64,000 nucleotides of DNA from Paraburkholderia madseniana (GCF_009690905.1 NZ_VOSW01000044.1:1-64000); one strand, 5' to 3'; shown: positions 53,153-61,763, counted from the first letter of the stretch. The notes: generated by a model from the letters alone, not told the origin. A program made the numbers and translations.

Positions 53153-55736
53153 TCTGCTCGCCTCCGATCAACGCCAGCTTCGCCTTCAAGAGTCCGGGGT
53201 CCAGCACCATACGCAATTCGGTCAGCGAGCGGCGCTGCAAATCCGCTTCGGCCTGGATATCCGCGAGCAGGCGGTCGAAGTCCGCGGGATGATCCGCCTT
53301 CAGTTGCGTATAGATACGCATGCCTTGTTGCGCGGCGGACTGTGCATCGGAAAGCAGACGCGCCTCGCTGCGAAAGCCGGGCGAAATGCCCGCTTCCAGC
53401 CGCTGCGTGCCGCCGATCGGACCGCTCGCCCGATATTGTTTCCACAGGCTCTGCGCGCGCAGCATCAGGTCCTGAGCGCGCGCCAGCGCTTTGTCGTGCA
53501 GCGCGGCGACGTCTTTCTGGATCGATTGCACGAACCACATGTCCGCCACCGGATCGAGACTGGCGTAGAACGACAGCAGGCGCTCGTCATAGTCCTTGCC
53601 GCCGCGCGTCTTCTGCAAGTCGGCGAACTGGTCAAGCTGCGCTTTCTTGTGCGCCAGTTCCGCGGCGATCACGTCGGACCACGGCCCGGCAGGCATGGCC
53701 TGCAAATCCGCCAGCGCCTGTTGGGTGTCGCCGCGCTGCCAGGCAGCGGTCGCCGTGTCATGACGCTGGATGACGTCCGCGGACGGCAAACGGCTCGCGG
53801 ACAGTTGCTGAAACTGCGCCTGAAACGGCGGGGTGTTGAAACGCACCGTCTTCAGCAAGGCAAGCAATGGCGTCAGTTGCCGGCTGAGCGCCGCGTTCAG
53901 CACATCGGTGTAGTGGCGCAAATCTTCCCGCACACGATCGAGGCCGGCGAGGCGCGGATAGCGCTGCGCGTAATCGTCGAGAACGGCAGGCAGCGCGTCG
54001 GGTTTGTCGCGCGCCAGTTCGGTGCGAATGGTGCCGTTCAGGCGGTCGATGGCGGCGAGATAGACCGAGTCGTCGCTTTCCAGTTTGCGCAGATGGCTCA
54101 ACGCCTGCGCGTACGGCTCCGCAAAAATGGGCACATACGAGGCAATACGGTCGAGTGCGCGCTGATGGCCCCTGGCGTCGTCGTCCCAGCGTTGCAGCAG
54201 GCCGCTGATGGTCGCCTCGTCGGCGTACATGCGGATTGGTGCGTCCACCCCGCCGCGTCCCGCCACGAAACGCTCCAGGTCGCCCACCCACTGCAATTCG
54301 CCGACCAGAGAAGTGGCGTCCGCATTGTTCGCACTCAACGCTCTCATCTCCTTGAGCAGCGTGTCGGCCTGATCGAACTGCGCCTTTTGCAGCGTACCCA
54401 GCCAGCCGGGGAGTTTCGCCTTCAGTAGCGCTTCGCTCGCCAACGCACTGACTTTCGTGTCGGCGGGGTGCTGCGCCAGATAGCCGTTTGCCGCCGTCAC
54501 CGCGCTGGTGTAATCGCCGCTCGCCAGCAGGTTTCTTAACTCGCGCTCTGACGAACCGCGCAAGTAGAGCGTCAGCGCAATGGCCACCAGAAGGGCGAAG
54601 GCCGCGCCACTCCACCATACGGCGCGACGCGACAGGGTGTGATCGCCACCCGCAAAGGCCTTGCTGAGTTCTCCCGCGAGCAGCCGCCAACGCTGCGGCC
54701 GGCTCTGTGCTGCGTTCGTGCCATGTGCGCCGTTTGCGCTTTGCTTGCCATGAGTGCCGTTTGCGCCATGCGTGCCGTTAGTTCCGTTCGTGGTATTCGC
54801 ACCGCCTGTCGGCGTGTCGCGTTTCGCGTGCGCGGATGCGGCCTGCGCCGCTTCGTTGACTTCGTCTTCGCGTTGTAGCCCTGGGTCCACGCAAAAGATA
54901 TCGAGGAACGAATGCGCGGCGCCAACGAACGTGGTCTTGTCCGTGTCGGCGGCCTCGTCAGTAGCGGGATTGAGGAATAGCTGGGTCACGGTCGGCTCGA
55001 CTTCGGGGGGTTTCTGCAGCGTCACCCTGTAGACGAAGTGGTCGCCGCCAAATGCAAGGAGGTCCCCCTCCACAAGCGGCACCGCGGTTTCGTCGAGCCG
55101 CTTTCCGCCGACGAATGTGCCGTTGGTGCTGCCGAGATCTTCGAGGTAGAGCTCACCGCCCTTCAGAAAGATGTGGGCATGACGCCGCGAGATGTAGTTG
55201 ACCTGATGTGGATAGCGATCCTTGTAGCGCGAGAAAACCTCGTCAGCCTTGCTGATGAGAAAGGGGAACGCCTGCACGTCGATCGGCTGAAGCTCGAGGT
55301 CGTCGCGCTGCGGCACCAGCAGCAGGCCGGGTGCGGGCGCCGCGCGCGCGACGACGATCCGCGTGCGCGGCTCGATACTCACGCGGTAGCAAAGCTCGCC
55401 GCCGAAACATAGTTCGTCGCCGGCACGCAGCCGCGCGGGGGCTTGCCGCACCGCGTTGCCGTTGAGCGTCGTGCCGTTCTTGCTGCCGAGATCGGCGACA
55501 TAGACGGCGCCGTGCTCCGTAAAAACCCGCGCATGGCGGCGCGACAGGCGGGTAAGGCGTTCGGCGGGATAGTCGGTGAATGGCGCTTCGCTGCGGCCGA
55601 TCGCGAACAGGCTGTCGACGATCCGGATCGCGTCGAGTGCGGGACGCTGCGCGGACGCAACCGGCGACAGCACCACGTCGAACGCGGAGTCCTGTGTTGC
55701 ACGCATCTCAGCAATCTGGGCTTCGCCGGTAGTCAT
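53130..55736 (-). CDS. Membrane-spanning double-FHA protein
   Basis: An 868-residue protein and first gene of the exporter operon. FHA domain 1 (about 41-113) shows GRS, SRRH and SKNGT; FHA domain 2 (about 155-238) shows SRRH and STNGT. Both keep the phospho-threonine-binding residues. A low-complexity Asn/Gly/Thr/His segment (311-345) links them to one transmembrane helix (372-393), followed by a 470-residue helical periplasmic region with TPR-like character. It could read kinase phosphorylation on the cytoplasmic side and pass it to the exporter through the periplasmic part. No strong ribosome-binding site is seen at the ATG. Confidence 0.88.
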   Translation of the reverse strand: MTTGEAQIAEMRATQDSAFDVVLSPVASAQRPALDAIRIVDSLFAIGRSEAPFTDYPAERLTRLSRRHARVFTEHGAVYVADLGSKNGTTLNGNAVRQAPARLRAGDELCFGGELCYRVSIEPRTRIVVARAAPAPGLLLVPQRDDLELQPIDVQAFPFLISKADEVFSRYKDRYPHQVNYISRRHAHIFLKGGELYLEDLGSTNGTFVGGKRLDETAVPLVEGDLLAFGGDHFVYRVTLQKPPEVEPTVTQLFLNPATDEAADTDKTTFVGAAHSFLDIFCVDPGLQREDEVNEAAQAASAHAKRDTPTGGANTTNGTNGTHGANGTHGKQSANGAHGTNAAQSRPQRWRLLAGELSKAFAGGDHTLSRRAVWWSGAAFALLVAIALTLYLRGSSERELRNLLASGDYTSAVTAANGYLAQHPADTKVSALASEALLKAKLPGWLGTLQKAQFDQADTLLKEMRALSANNADATSLVGELQWVGDLERFVAGRGGVDAPIRMYADEATISGLLQRWDDDARGHQRALDRIASYVPIFAEPYAQALSHLRKLESDDSVYLAAIDRLNGTIRTELARDKPDALPAVLDDYAQRYPRLAGLDRVREDLRHYTDVLNAALSRQLTPLLALLKTVRFNTPPFQAQFQQLSASRLPSADVIQRHDTATAAWQRGDTQQALADLQAMPAGPWSDVIAAELAHKKAQLDQFADLQKTRGGKDYDERLLSFYASLDPVADMWFVQSIQKDVAALHDKALARAQDLMLRAQSLWKQYRASGPIGGTQRLEAGISPGFRSEARLLSDAQSAAQQGMRIYTQLKADHPADFDRLLADIQAEADLQRRSLTELRMVLDPGLLKAKLALIGGEQSEARQSP
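54702..54806 (-). repeat. Coding low-complexity Asn-Gly-Thr-His repeat
   Basis: Degenerate direct repeats of about 18-21 bases encode NGTNGTHGANGTHG-like linker sequence in the FHA protein. It probably arose by slippage and makes a flexible linker before the transmembrane helix. Confidence 0.75.
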
Positions 55737-55825
55737 TTTATCTGGATCACTAATCGTTTACCCGCTGCGACGAGCGCGCAACGGGAACGGCAAGAAGAAC
55801 TACGGCGAATTGCGGATATTTTAGC

Positions 55826-55846
55826 GAGCCCGGCAGAACCGGGCTC
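55826..55846. other. Stem-loop at the 5' end of the FHA operon transcript
   Basis: GAGCCCGG-CAGAA-CCGGGCTC is a perfect 8-bp stem placed immediately after the predicted transcription start of the FHA operon (minus strand). It may stabilise the 5' end of a long transcript. Confidence 0.4.
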
Positions 55847-55853
55847 CTTACAA

Positions 55854-55881
55854 ATTTTAAGTCACGCATGGCAAGTGTCAA
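55854..55881 (-). promoter_or_regulatory. Sigma-70-type promoter of the exporter operon
   Basis: On the minus strand a perfect TTGACA (55876-55881) is followed after 16 bases by TAAAAT (55854-55859), five of six matching the -10 consensus. The start would be near 55847, giving a leader of about 110 bases before the FHA gene. The exporter operon thus appears to be housekeeping-type while the peptide genes use sigma-54. Confidence 0.65.
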
Positions 55882-55948
55882 TTTTCTGATCGTCGGTTGA
55901 AAGGGCCATTCATGCGTCATATGCAGCCGAATCGTGCCTCGGATTAGC

Positions 55949-57454
55949 TCAGTGTTCCTTTACTTCCGCCTGCACATCCACGCTCGGCCAACCGCCGCCC
56001 AGCGCCTTATAAAGCAACACCGTGTCGGACAGAATCAACTGATGGTTAGAAAGCAGTTCCTGCTGCGCTTCCAGCAAGGTCCGCTCGGTTTCGAAAACTT
56101 CCAGTTGCGACACCACGCCGAGACGCAATTGCGACTGGATCTGCTCGGCGACGATTTGTAAACGCGACACCTCCTGCTGCAATTCCACCCGCTGCGCCTT
56201 GTGCGAATTCAGATTGACCAGCGCATTCTCCACTTCCTCGAACGCACCCATGACGGCCACGCGGTACTGTTGTTCCGCGACCGTCGATTGCGCTTGCGTG
56301 ACCTTCACATGAGCCCGCACGCCGGGATCGAGCAGGGGGATGTTGATGCTGGGCATGAATCCGTAGGTGAACGACTTCAGCAAATCGGTCAACGCGAAAC
56401 TCGCGGTGCCACCGTGGCCGGTGAGGTTGATGGTGGGCAATTGCGCGAGCTTGGCCTGGCCGACCAGGTCGTAAGCTTCCAGCACTCTGAACTCGGCGGC
56501 CACCACGTCAGGCCGGCGCGCAAGCAGTTGCGCGGGCAGGCCGTCCGGCACCACGGGCAGTTGCACGCGTTGCTGCAAATGTCCCTTGGGCAACTGGAAC
56601 TCACCCGCCGGCACACCAAGCAGCGTGCACAACGCGTTGTTCGCGACATCGCGCGAGCGGCGCAGTTCGAGCAACTGATTCGTTAGACGGTTGATCTCGG
56701 CTTGCTGGCGCAATACCTGGGTTTGCGGCACGAGGCCGTTGCGGCGTTGGCCGTCGTAGATGGTGAGAATTTGCCGGTTCGTGACCAGCGTTTGTTGCTG
56801 CTGCTCGATCTGGTCGTCGAATTGCAGAATCTGGAAGTAGGTACTCGAGACGTTCGCCACCAGTTCCAGATAGCCGGCGCGCCAATCCGCTTCGCTGGCG
56901 TGGAACTCGGCCTTTTGCGCCTGCACGCCCTTCTCCACTTTTCCCCAGATATCGATGTCCCAGCTCACCTGCGTCGCGACGTTGTACTGTTTGGAAAACG
57001 TCTGACGCGTAGTCTTTTCGAAATCGGCGCCGCCGCCGAGATCCATGGTCGGCAACGCGCCTGCCTTGGCCTCGCCGATCTGCGTGCCGGCCACGTCAAT
57101 ACGTGCGGCCAGCACCTTGATATCGAAGTTGCTCGCGATCGCTTTCGCGATCAGCGTGTCCAGATACGGATCGTGGAAGCCTTTCCACCAGTCCGGCTCG
57201 ATGGTCGCGGCCGCCGATACCGGCGAGCCTTTCTGATCCGACCAGGACGCCTTGGCAGGCGTATCCGGCCGCTTGTAGTCGGGCATGCCGACATCGATAC
57301 ACGCACTCAGCGACAGTGCGCAAACCGTTGCAGCGCAGAGTCCGCGCAGCGCCGCTGCCATGCGGCTCGCACTCGCCGGCCGGCGGCCAGGACAGCACCG
57401 CGCTGTGGCGTTGAAAAAGCGCTGACGAACCATTGAATCAAGCAACGCTGACAC
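55949..57454 (-). CDS. NodT/TolC-family outer-membrane channel lipoprotein
   Basis: A 501-residue outer-membrane efflux protein. A lipobox (SLSACID) is followed by the NodT family opening DYKRPDTPAKASW. Two repeats of the coiled-coil/beta structure follow, with marks such as NFDIKVLAARIDVAGTQIGE, VSWDIDIWGKVEKG, YDGQRRNGLV and LLARRPDVVAAEFRVLEA. The GTG at 57454 has GGAG 6 bases upstream and is preferred to the GTG at 57472. With no RND or MFS partner adjacent, it is the obvious exit channel for the C39 exporter. It lies 237 bases after peptide gene 2 on the same strand. Confidence 0.9.
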   Translation of the reverse strand: MSALLDSMVRQRFFNATARCCPGRRPASASRMAAALRGLCAATVCALSLSACIDVGMPDYKRPDTPAKASWSDQKGSPVSAAATIEPDWWKGFHDPYLDTLIAKAIASNFDIKVLAARIDVAGTQIGEAKAGALPTMDLGGGADFEKTTRQTFSKQYNVATQVSWDIDIWGKVEKGVQAQKAEFHASEADWRAGYLELVANVSSTYFQILQFDDQIEQQQQTLVTNRQILTIYDGQRRNGLVPQTQVLRQQAEINRLTNQLLELRRSRDVANNALCTLLGVPAGEFQLPKGHLQQRVQLPVVPDGLPAQLLARRPDVVAAEFRVLEAYDLVGQAKLAQLPTINLTGHGGTASFALTDLLKSFTYGFMPSINIPLLDPGVRAHVKVTQAQSTVAEQQYRVAVMGAFEEVENALVNLNSHKAQRVELQQEVSRLQIVAEQIQSQLRLGVVSQLEVFETERTLLEAQQELLSNHQLILSDTVLLYKALGGGWPSVDVQAEVKEH

Positions 57455-57651
57455 GATTTTCTCCGATGACACCGGCTACGTTGCACGAGGAGAACGCGCT
57501 ATTTAAGTAAAGCATGTCCTGCCCGGCTTCACCATCGAAGCGGTGCAGGAAGGTCGGCGCGGGGATCGGGCGGTGACGCTGGGGTCGTGTGGAAAGAACG
57601 ATTGGATGCGAAATCTTTTTGACGCGCGGGGGTTGCCTGAGCTTGCGCGTC

Positions 57652-57677
57652 CCGCGGAGGCCTGAGAGCCTCCGCGG
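57652..57677. terminator. GC-rich stem-loop after peptide gene 2
   Basis: CCGCGGAGGC pairs perfectly with GCCTCCGCGG over a 6-base loop, 14 bases beyond the peptide stop. No T-run follows, so it may be a partial terminator or RNA-stabilising hairpin. It would let the peptide mRNA exceed that of the downstream channel gene. Confidence 0.5.
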
Positions 57678-57690
57678 CGGCTTACGCCGT

Positions 57691-57975
57691 TCAATACACG
57701 TTGATGTTGTTGCTCGAGGTCACATGCGGGTCGATCGTGGTGGTGACGCCGGCGACGAACGCTGCGTTGTTGCCGTTGGCGCTCTGAATGTTCATTTCGT
57801 TGCTGATCAACTGCGTGGCGCTGACATTCTTGCTGTTGTTCGGCGTATAAACGGGCGAGTAGTTGAAGAACGAAGACGACGGATAGCCGTAGCCGAAGCC
57901 GCCACGCACGGCGCTCATGGCCTTGCTGTCGAGTTGAGCGGTGATGGACAGGTCTTTGATCATCAGCGTGTTCAT
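57691..57975 (-). CDS. Double-glycine leader peptide 2, predicted exporter substrate
   Basis: A 94-residue precursor with a 26-residue leader ending SKAMSAVRGG, aligned residue by residue with the leader of peptide 1. The mature part, about 68 residues, begins with Gly, Tyr, Phe and Ser (FGYGYPSSSFFNYSPVY) and continues Asn/Ser/Thr-rich, without cysteine. Both peptides share an A-(T/N)-Q-(L/M)-I segment and end in Asn-rich tails, so the cores are also distantly related. CAGGAGA lies 7 bases before the ATG. A sigma-54 promoter is at 58051-58066. It may be an antimicrobial, a signal or a surface peptide; the sequence does not decide. Confidence 0.82.
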   Translation of the reverse strand: MNTLMIKDLSITAQLDSKAMSAVRGGFGYGYPSSSFFNYSPVYTPNNSKNVSATQLISNEMNIQSANGNNAAFVAGVTTTIDPHVTSSNNINVY

Positions 57976-58050
57976 GGTAAATCTCCTGGAAGGGAAACAG
58001 CACAGTCTTGCGGTTGGGTTCGAGCATCTTGTCTGCTCGAGTGTCACTAA

Positions 58051-58066
58051 TGCATGGGCTGTGCCA
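58051..58066 (-). promoter_or_regulatory. Sigma-54 promoter of peptide gene 2
   Basis: On the minus strand TGGCAC-AGCCC-ATGCA keeps a perfect -24 and the GG-N10-GC spacing; the -12 has one change from TTGCA. It shares the ten bases CTGGCACAGC with the promoter of peptide gene 1. The start should lie about 65 bases before the ATG. Confidence 0.78.
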
Positions 58067-58200
58067 GCTTTGCTTTCCGATCCTAAGAAATCATGCGAAC
58101 GGCCGTAGATAAAGGGTTTCGGGGATGGTATGCCGCTAGTGGCAGTGCGACCGCGACGATGTGGCCGGTTGGAGCTGGTGGATCACAACCAACAACGCCT

Positions 58201-58213
58201 GCAACTGTGTTGG
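58201..58213. promoter_or_regulatory. Candidate enhancer site for peptide gene 2
   Basis: GCAACTGTGTTGG contains the dyad CAAC-TGT-GTTG, centred about 145 bases upstream of the -24 element. Near-identical elements lie at 44171-44182 and 43962-43974. Confidence 0.4.
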
Positions 58214-58244
58214 CTGTGACGTAACACCGAAGTGGAGCGCCGCC

Positions 58245-58688
58245 TCAGCGTGCAATCACGGTGATCTTCTTCGAATACACCGGCGGGTTGTGCGGTATAT
58301 GCATGTCGTCGCCCATCAGCAGTTGCAACGTGTGCTTGCCGGGCGGCAGTTGAATCATCGTTTCCGTCTCACCCGCGCCGAAATGCAGATGATTGCGGTC
58401 TGACGGAATTTCCTGGTCCATCGGCGGCAGGTCGGTGTCGATCAGCAGATGATGGTGCCCGGTGTTCGGATACTTGACGCCTTTCGGCGCCACGCCCATA
58501 TAGCGCAGGCCGAACCACACCCGAATCGGTTTGTTGGCCTGCACCACCTGGCCATCGTTCGGATAGCCGATATAGGCGTGCGCGCCGGCCGGCGACGGCG
58601 TCGTACCGGCCGTGGCGAGATTCGGCGAGGCCAGTGACGCCAATGTCGCAAGTGCCACGAGCGCCGCGAGCGCGATGATCTTGTACAT
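58245..58688 (-). CDS. DUF4399 periplasmic protein, copy 1
   Basis: A 147-residue exported protein. The signal peptide ends near LATAGTT. The DUF4399 core is clear: VWFGLRYMGVAPKGV, NTGHHHLLIDTDLP, IPSDRNHLHFGAGETET and LPPGKHTLQLLMGD. The clustered histidines (GHHH and NHLHFG) could bind a metal. The function of the family is not known. It is 47 bases downstream of a paralogous gene. Confidence 0.88.
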   Translation of the reverse strand: MYKIIALAALVALATLASLASPNLATAGTTPSPAGAHAYIGYPNDGQVVQANKPIRVWFGLRYMGVAPKGVKYPNTGHHHLLIDTDLPPMDQEIPSDRNHLHFGAGETETMIQLPPGKHTLQLLMGDDMHIPHNPPVYSKKITVIAR

Positions 58689-58735
58689 GTTGGTCTCTCC
58701 GTCCTGACGGACCCGCTCTGAATGAACGGGACGCG

Positions 58736-59239
58736 CTAGTCTTTTAGCACGGTGATGGTGATCTTCTTCGAATACACGGGCGGTACGTGCGGCACGTGGT
58801 TCTGGTCGCCGAGAATGAGTTGCAGGGTGTGCTTGCCCGGCGGCAACTCAACACGCGCGTCGGTCTCACCCGCACCGAAATGCAGATGATTGCGGTCCGA
58901 CGGAATTTCCTGGTCGAGCGCAGGCAGGTCGGTGTCGATCAGCAGATGGTGATGCCCGGTGTTCGGAACCGCCACACCCTTCGGGCACACGCCCATATTG
59001 CGCAGCCCCATGCGCACCCACAGCTTGCCACCGTGAATCACCGTGCCATCCGACGGCCAGATGATGTATTCCTCGGCGCCCGGTGGCGAAGGCGTTTGTT
59101 CGGCGCGCGCGGACTCAGACGTGAGCGCGATACCGAGCAGGAGTGAACAGGCGGCGCACAAAGCCGTGCCGAGCGTGACAAGGCTCGCCTTCGTTCCACG
59201 ACGTTTGTCGAGCACGCCAAGTGTGAGGGTTCTTCGCAT
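58736..59239 (-). CDS. DUF4399 periplasmic protein, copy 2
   Basis: A 167-residue paralogue of the previous protein, with the same NTGHHHLLIDTDLP, IPSDRNHLHFGAGET and LPPGKHTLQLILGD segments and a longer signal region (LGTALCAACSLLLGIAL). The two share most core residues, so they are a recent tandem duplication. It is the first gene of the pair. A CACGTG-GATT-CACGTG element lies about 95 bases upstream. Confidence 0.88.
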   Translation of the reverse strand: MRRTLTLGVLDKRRGTKASLVTLGTALCAACSLLLGIALTSESARAEQTPSPPGAEEYIIWPSDGTVIHGGKLWVRMGLRNMGVCPKGVAVPNTGHHHLLIDTDLPALDQEIPSDRNHLHFGAGETDARVELPPGKHTLQLILGDQNHVPHVPPVYSKKITITVLKD

Positions 59240-59641
59240 TGCGCACTCTCCCGAAGAATAGTCGTCTCCGCCCCGGCTGCGCGAAGCGCAGGCTGGAGGC
59301 TCCGACTGGATGTCGCGGGCGCTCGCGTAGTTGCACGTGGATTCACGTGACGGGCCGACGTCGATGAGCTGCCGCTTTATTAAAACGGCCGTACAGCGCT
59401 ACTTTGTGAATTAGCTTAGGACGTAACTTGCCAAAAAGATACGCCACACTCGTTAACCGTATAACGCATTAACGATGCGCGGACCATTGTCACGCGCAAA
59501 CCGCGTGCTATCGTTGTTCATAGGTTGTCGATGGAGAGTCGATCACGGCATCGATGCTGCGATCGGTTCGCGCCAAAGGCTGACGCGGGCGGCGCGGTCG
59601 TCGAAACCCTATGTTCTGTCCGGAACAAACAGGATACGAAT
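59240..59641. other. Divergent intergenic stretch with CACGTG repeats
   Basis: About 400 bases between the DUF4399 pair and the caspase-FGE gene. It contains CACGTG-GATT-CACGTG at 59334-59349 and an AT-richer part around 59400-59480. No gene is supported here; it probably holds both promoters. Confidence 0.45.
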
Positions 59642-61633
59642 ATGTGGCGAACATTCCTGCTGGTGTGCATGGTCGGGGCGATTCAGGCGCACTCGGGCAG
59701 TGTTTATGCCGCGGCGCAGCGTGACGGCGCGGAGCACGGCGCTGCCGCCGCGCGCACGACGGCTACGTCCAGCGCGCCGCTCACCCTGCAACAGGACAAG
59801 CCGCAACCGGCGCGTATCGCGCTGGTGATCGGCAACGGCGCATACGGCGATCATGCAGACCCCCTTCGTGGCAATGCGCCGCGCGACGCAGAAGCCATGC
59901 GCGACGCACTGCGTGCGCACGGCTTCGACGTCATCATGCGCACCGATGCGACGCCGCAGCAAATGCAGCAGGCGATTGGCGAATTCCGCCAACGTCTGCG
60001 TGAAGGCGGCATTGGGCTCTTCTATTTCGCGGGACACGGCATGCAAATCGGACGGCAGACGCTGCTCGTGCCCGCTGGTCTCGACGCACGCGCGCCGGCT
60101 CGACTGGTCAGCGAAGTCGTCGATCTGAATACCGTATTGCAGGCGATGCGTGCACCGCGTGCCGGCGCGCTCAATCTCGTGATTCTCGATACTTGCCTGA
60201 ACAACCCGTTCTCCGCTGACGTGTCAGTCGATAAAGCCACGTTGCCCGCCAATACCCTCATCGCCTACGCAACGGCGCCGGGCGGCTTTGCAGCGGACGG
60301 CATGCGGCACGGTGTCTATACGGGCGCATTGCTGCGCGCGTTCAACGAGGCGTCTTCATCACAGGAACTTGCGGGCTTGTTTCAACGTGTCGCGGCGAGA
60401 GTTAGCGGGGTGACTGGCGGCGAGCAAACGCCGTGGATTGCCTCTTCGCTTGCCAAGGACATGAGCCTGAGCGCGCCGGTATCTCGCGGCGCTGGTGCAG
60501 CGCTCCTCGCCGCTGCCAGCGACGATGCAATTGCCGCGCTGCACAGTAGAGGCATTCTGCCTAAGGACAGCAGCGAGCAATACGAGATCACCTTCTGGGA
60601 CTCCATCAAGGACAGTAACTACCCAAGCGACTACGAGGCCTATTTGAAGGCCTATCCGAACGGCCGCTTCGCCGCGCTCGCTCACGCGCGCATCGACCGG
60701 CTGCGCGCTGCTGCAGCGGCGAGTGCGCCATCTGCTGCACCGCCGGTTGCACCATCGCCTCAAGCCGCACGGCCAGCCGCACCGGCCAGCGTCGCGCCAC
60801 AAGACCACCCGCGCCCCGCCACGCCGACGCCACCCACGCCACCTGCAACGACCGCCCCACCCGCTGCACCTGCCGCGCAAGCAGTCGCACAAAAGCCCAC
60901 GACGCATCCGCCAAGCGCCGGCGAAAGCCGCGACTGCGCCAACTGCCCGATCATGATCGCCTTACCCGCGGGCTCGTTTTCGATGGGCAGCAGCACCGAC
61001 GACCCCTCCGAAAAGCCCGTTCATCACGTGACCATCGGCGCGCCGTTCGCGATCGGCAAATACGAAGTGACCGTCGAGCAATGGAATGCGTGCGCCGCAG
61101 CAAACGCCTGTCAAAAGCTGACGCCCGAAAGCAACACGAACAAGGCTGCACCGGCACGCGACCTCAGTTGGGAGGACGCACAGCAGTACGTGAAGTGGTT
61201 GAGCAAAACGACCGGCAAACCGTACCGCTTGCCTACCGAGGCCGAATGGGAATACGCGGACCGTGGCGGCACCACGACGGCATACTGGTGGGGCGATCAG
61301 ATGCGCAAGGGCAACGCCAATTGCAAGGACTGCGGCGATCCGTGGCACAAGGAAGGGCCCGAATCCGCCGGCTCGTTCGCGCCGAATCCGGTGGGCCTGT
61401 ATGACATGAACGGCAGTGTTTGGGAGTGGGTCGCCGATTGCTGGCACAACTCCTATCAGGGCGCACCCGCCGACGGCCACGCATGGGACAGCCCCACCTG
61501 CGACATGCGAGTGATTCGCGGCGGTTCGTGGCGCGAAGGCGGGAGCTACATGCTGAGCGCGACACGCTTCAAATACAGCGCGAGCGTGCGCCAGTCGCAG
61601 GATGGCTTCAGGGTAGTTAAGGATCTTAAGTAA
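59642..61633 (+). CDS. Exported caspase-like / FGE-sulfatase domain fusion
   Basis: A 663-residue protein. A signal peptide (FLLVCMVGAIQAHSGSVYA) is followed by a caspase-like p20 domain (about 56-275) with catalytic His132 (FYFAGHGMQ) and Cys185 (VILDTCLNN). A helical SEL1/TPR-like spacer follows (DYEAYLKAYPNGRFAALAHA), then a Pro/Ala-rich linker (355-425). The C-terminal formylglycine-generating-enzyme-like domain (435-663) shows FSMGSSTDDPSEKPVHHVT, YRLPTEAEWEYADRGG, GSVWEWVADCW and VIRGGSWREGG. Similar fusions are often called SUMF1 family proteins and may bind rather than modify targets. It could process or bind secreted peptides in the periplasm. Confidence 0.88.
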   Translation: MWRTFLLVCMVGAIQAHSGSVYAAAQRDGAEHGAAAARTTATSSAPLTLQQDKPQPARIALVIGNGAYGDHADPLRGNAPRDAEAMRDALRAHGFDVIMRTDATPQQMQQAIGEFRQRLREGGIGLFYFAGHGMQIGRQTLLVPAGLDARAPARLVSEVVDLNTVLQAMRAPRAGALNLVILDTCLNNPFSADVSVDKATLPANTLIAYATAPGGFAADGMRHGVYTGALLRAFNEASSSQELAGLFQRVAARVSGVTGGEQTPWIASSLAKDMSLSAPVSRGAGAALLAAASDDAIAALHSRGILPKDSSEQYEITFWDSIKDSNYPSDYEAYLKAYPNGRFAALAHARIDRLRAAAAASAPSAAPPVAPSPQAARPAAPASVAPQDHPRPATPTPPTPPATTAPPAAPAAQAVAQKPTTHPPSAGESRDCANCPIMIALPAGSFSMGSSTDDPSEKPVHHVTIGAPFAIGKYEVTVEQWNACAAANACQKLTPESNTNKAAPARDLSWEDAQQYVKWLSKTTGKPYRLPTEAEWEYADRGGTTTAYWWGDQMRKGNANCKDCGDPWHKEGPESAGSFAPNPVGLYDMNGSVWEWVADCWHNSYQGAPADGHAWDSPTCDMRVIRGGSWREGGSYMLSATRFKYSASVRQSQDGFRVVKDLK

Positions 61634-61763
61634 AGCGTGGGCTGCTGGGGCGGCGGGAGCTTCTGTCGAACAGCGCGCTTGTGGGGCTGCGCGTGATTCC
61701 AAGCCATGCGTGATTCCGGTCCTGCGAGCATCAGGGGCGTTGTGGGTGATCCCAATGCGTGGC

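Noticed and set aside
52058..53773. 571-residue plus-strand frame opposite the HlyD and FHA genes
   Set aside because: Antisense to HlyD and FHA coding sequence, with no recognisable domain.
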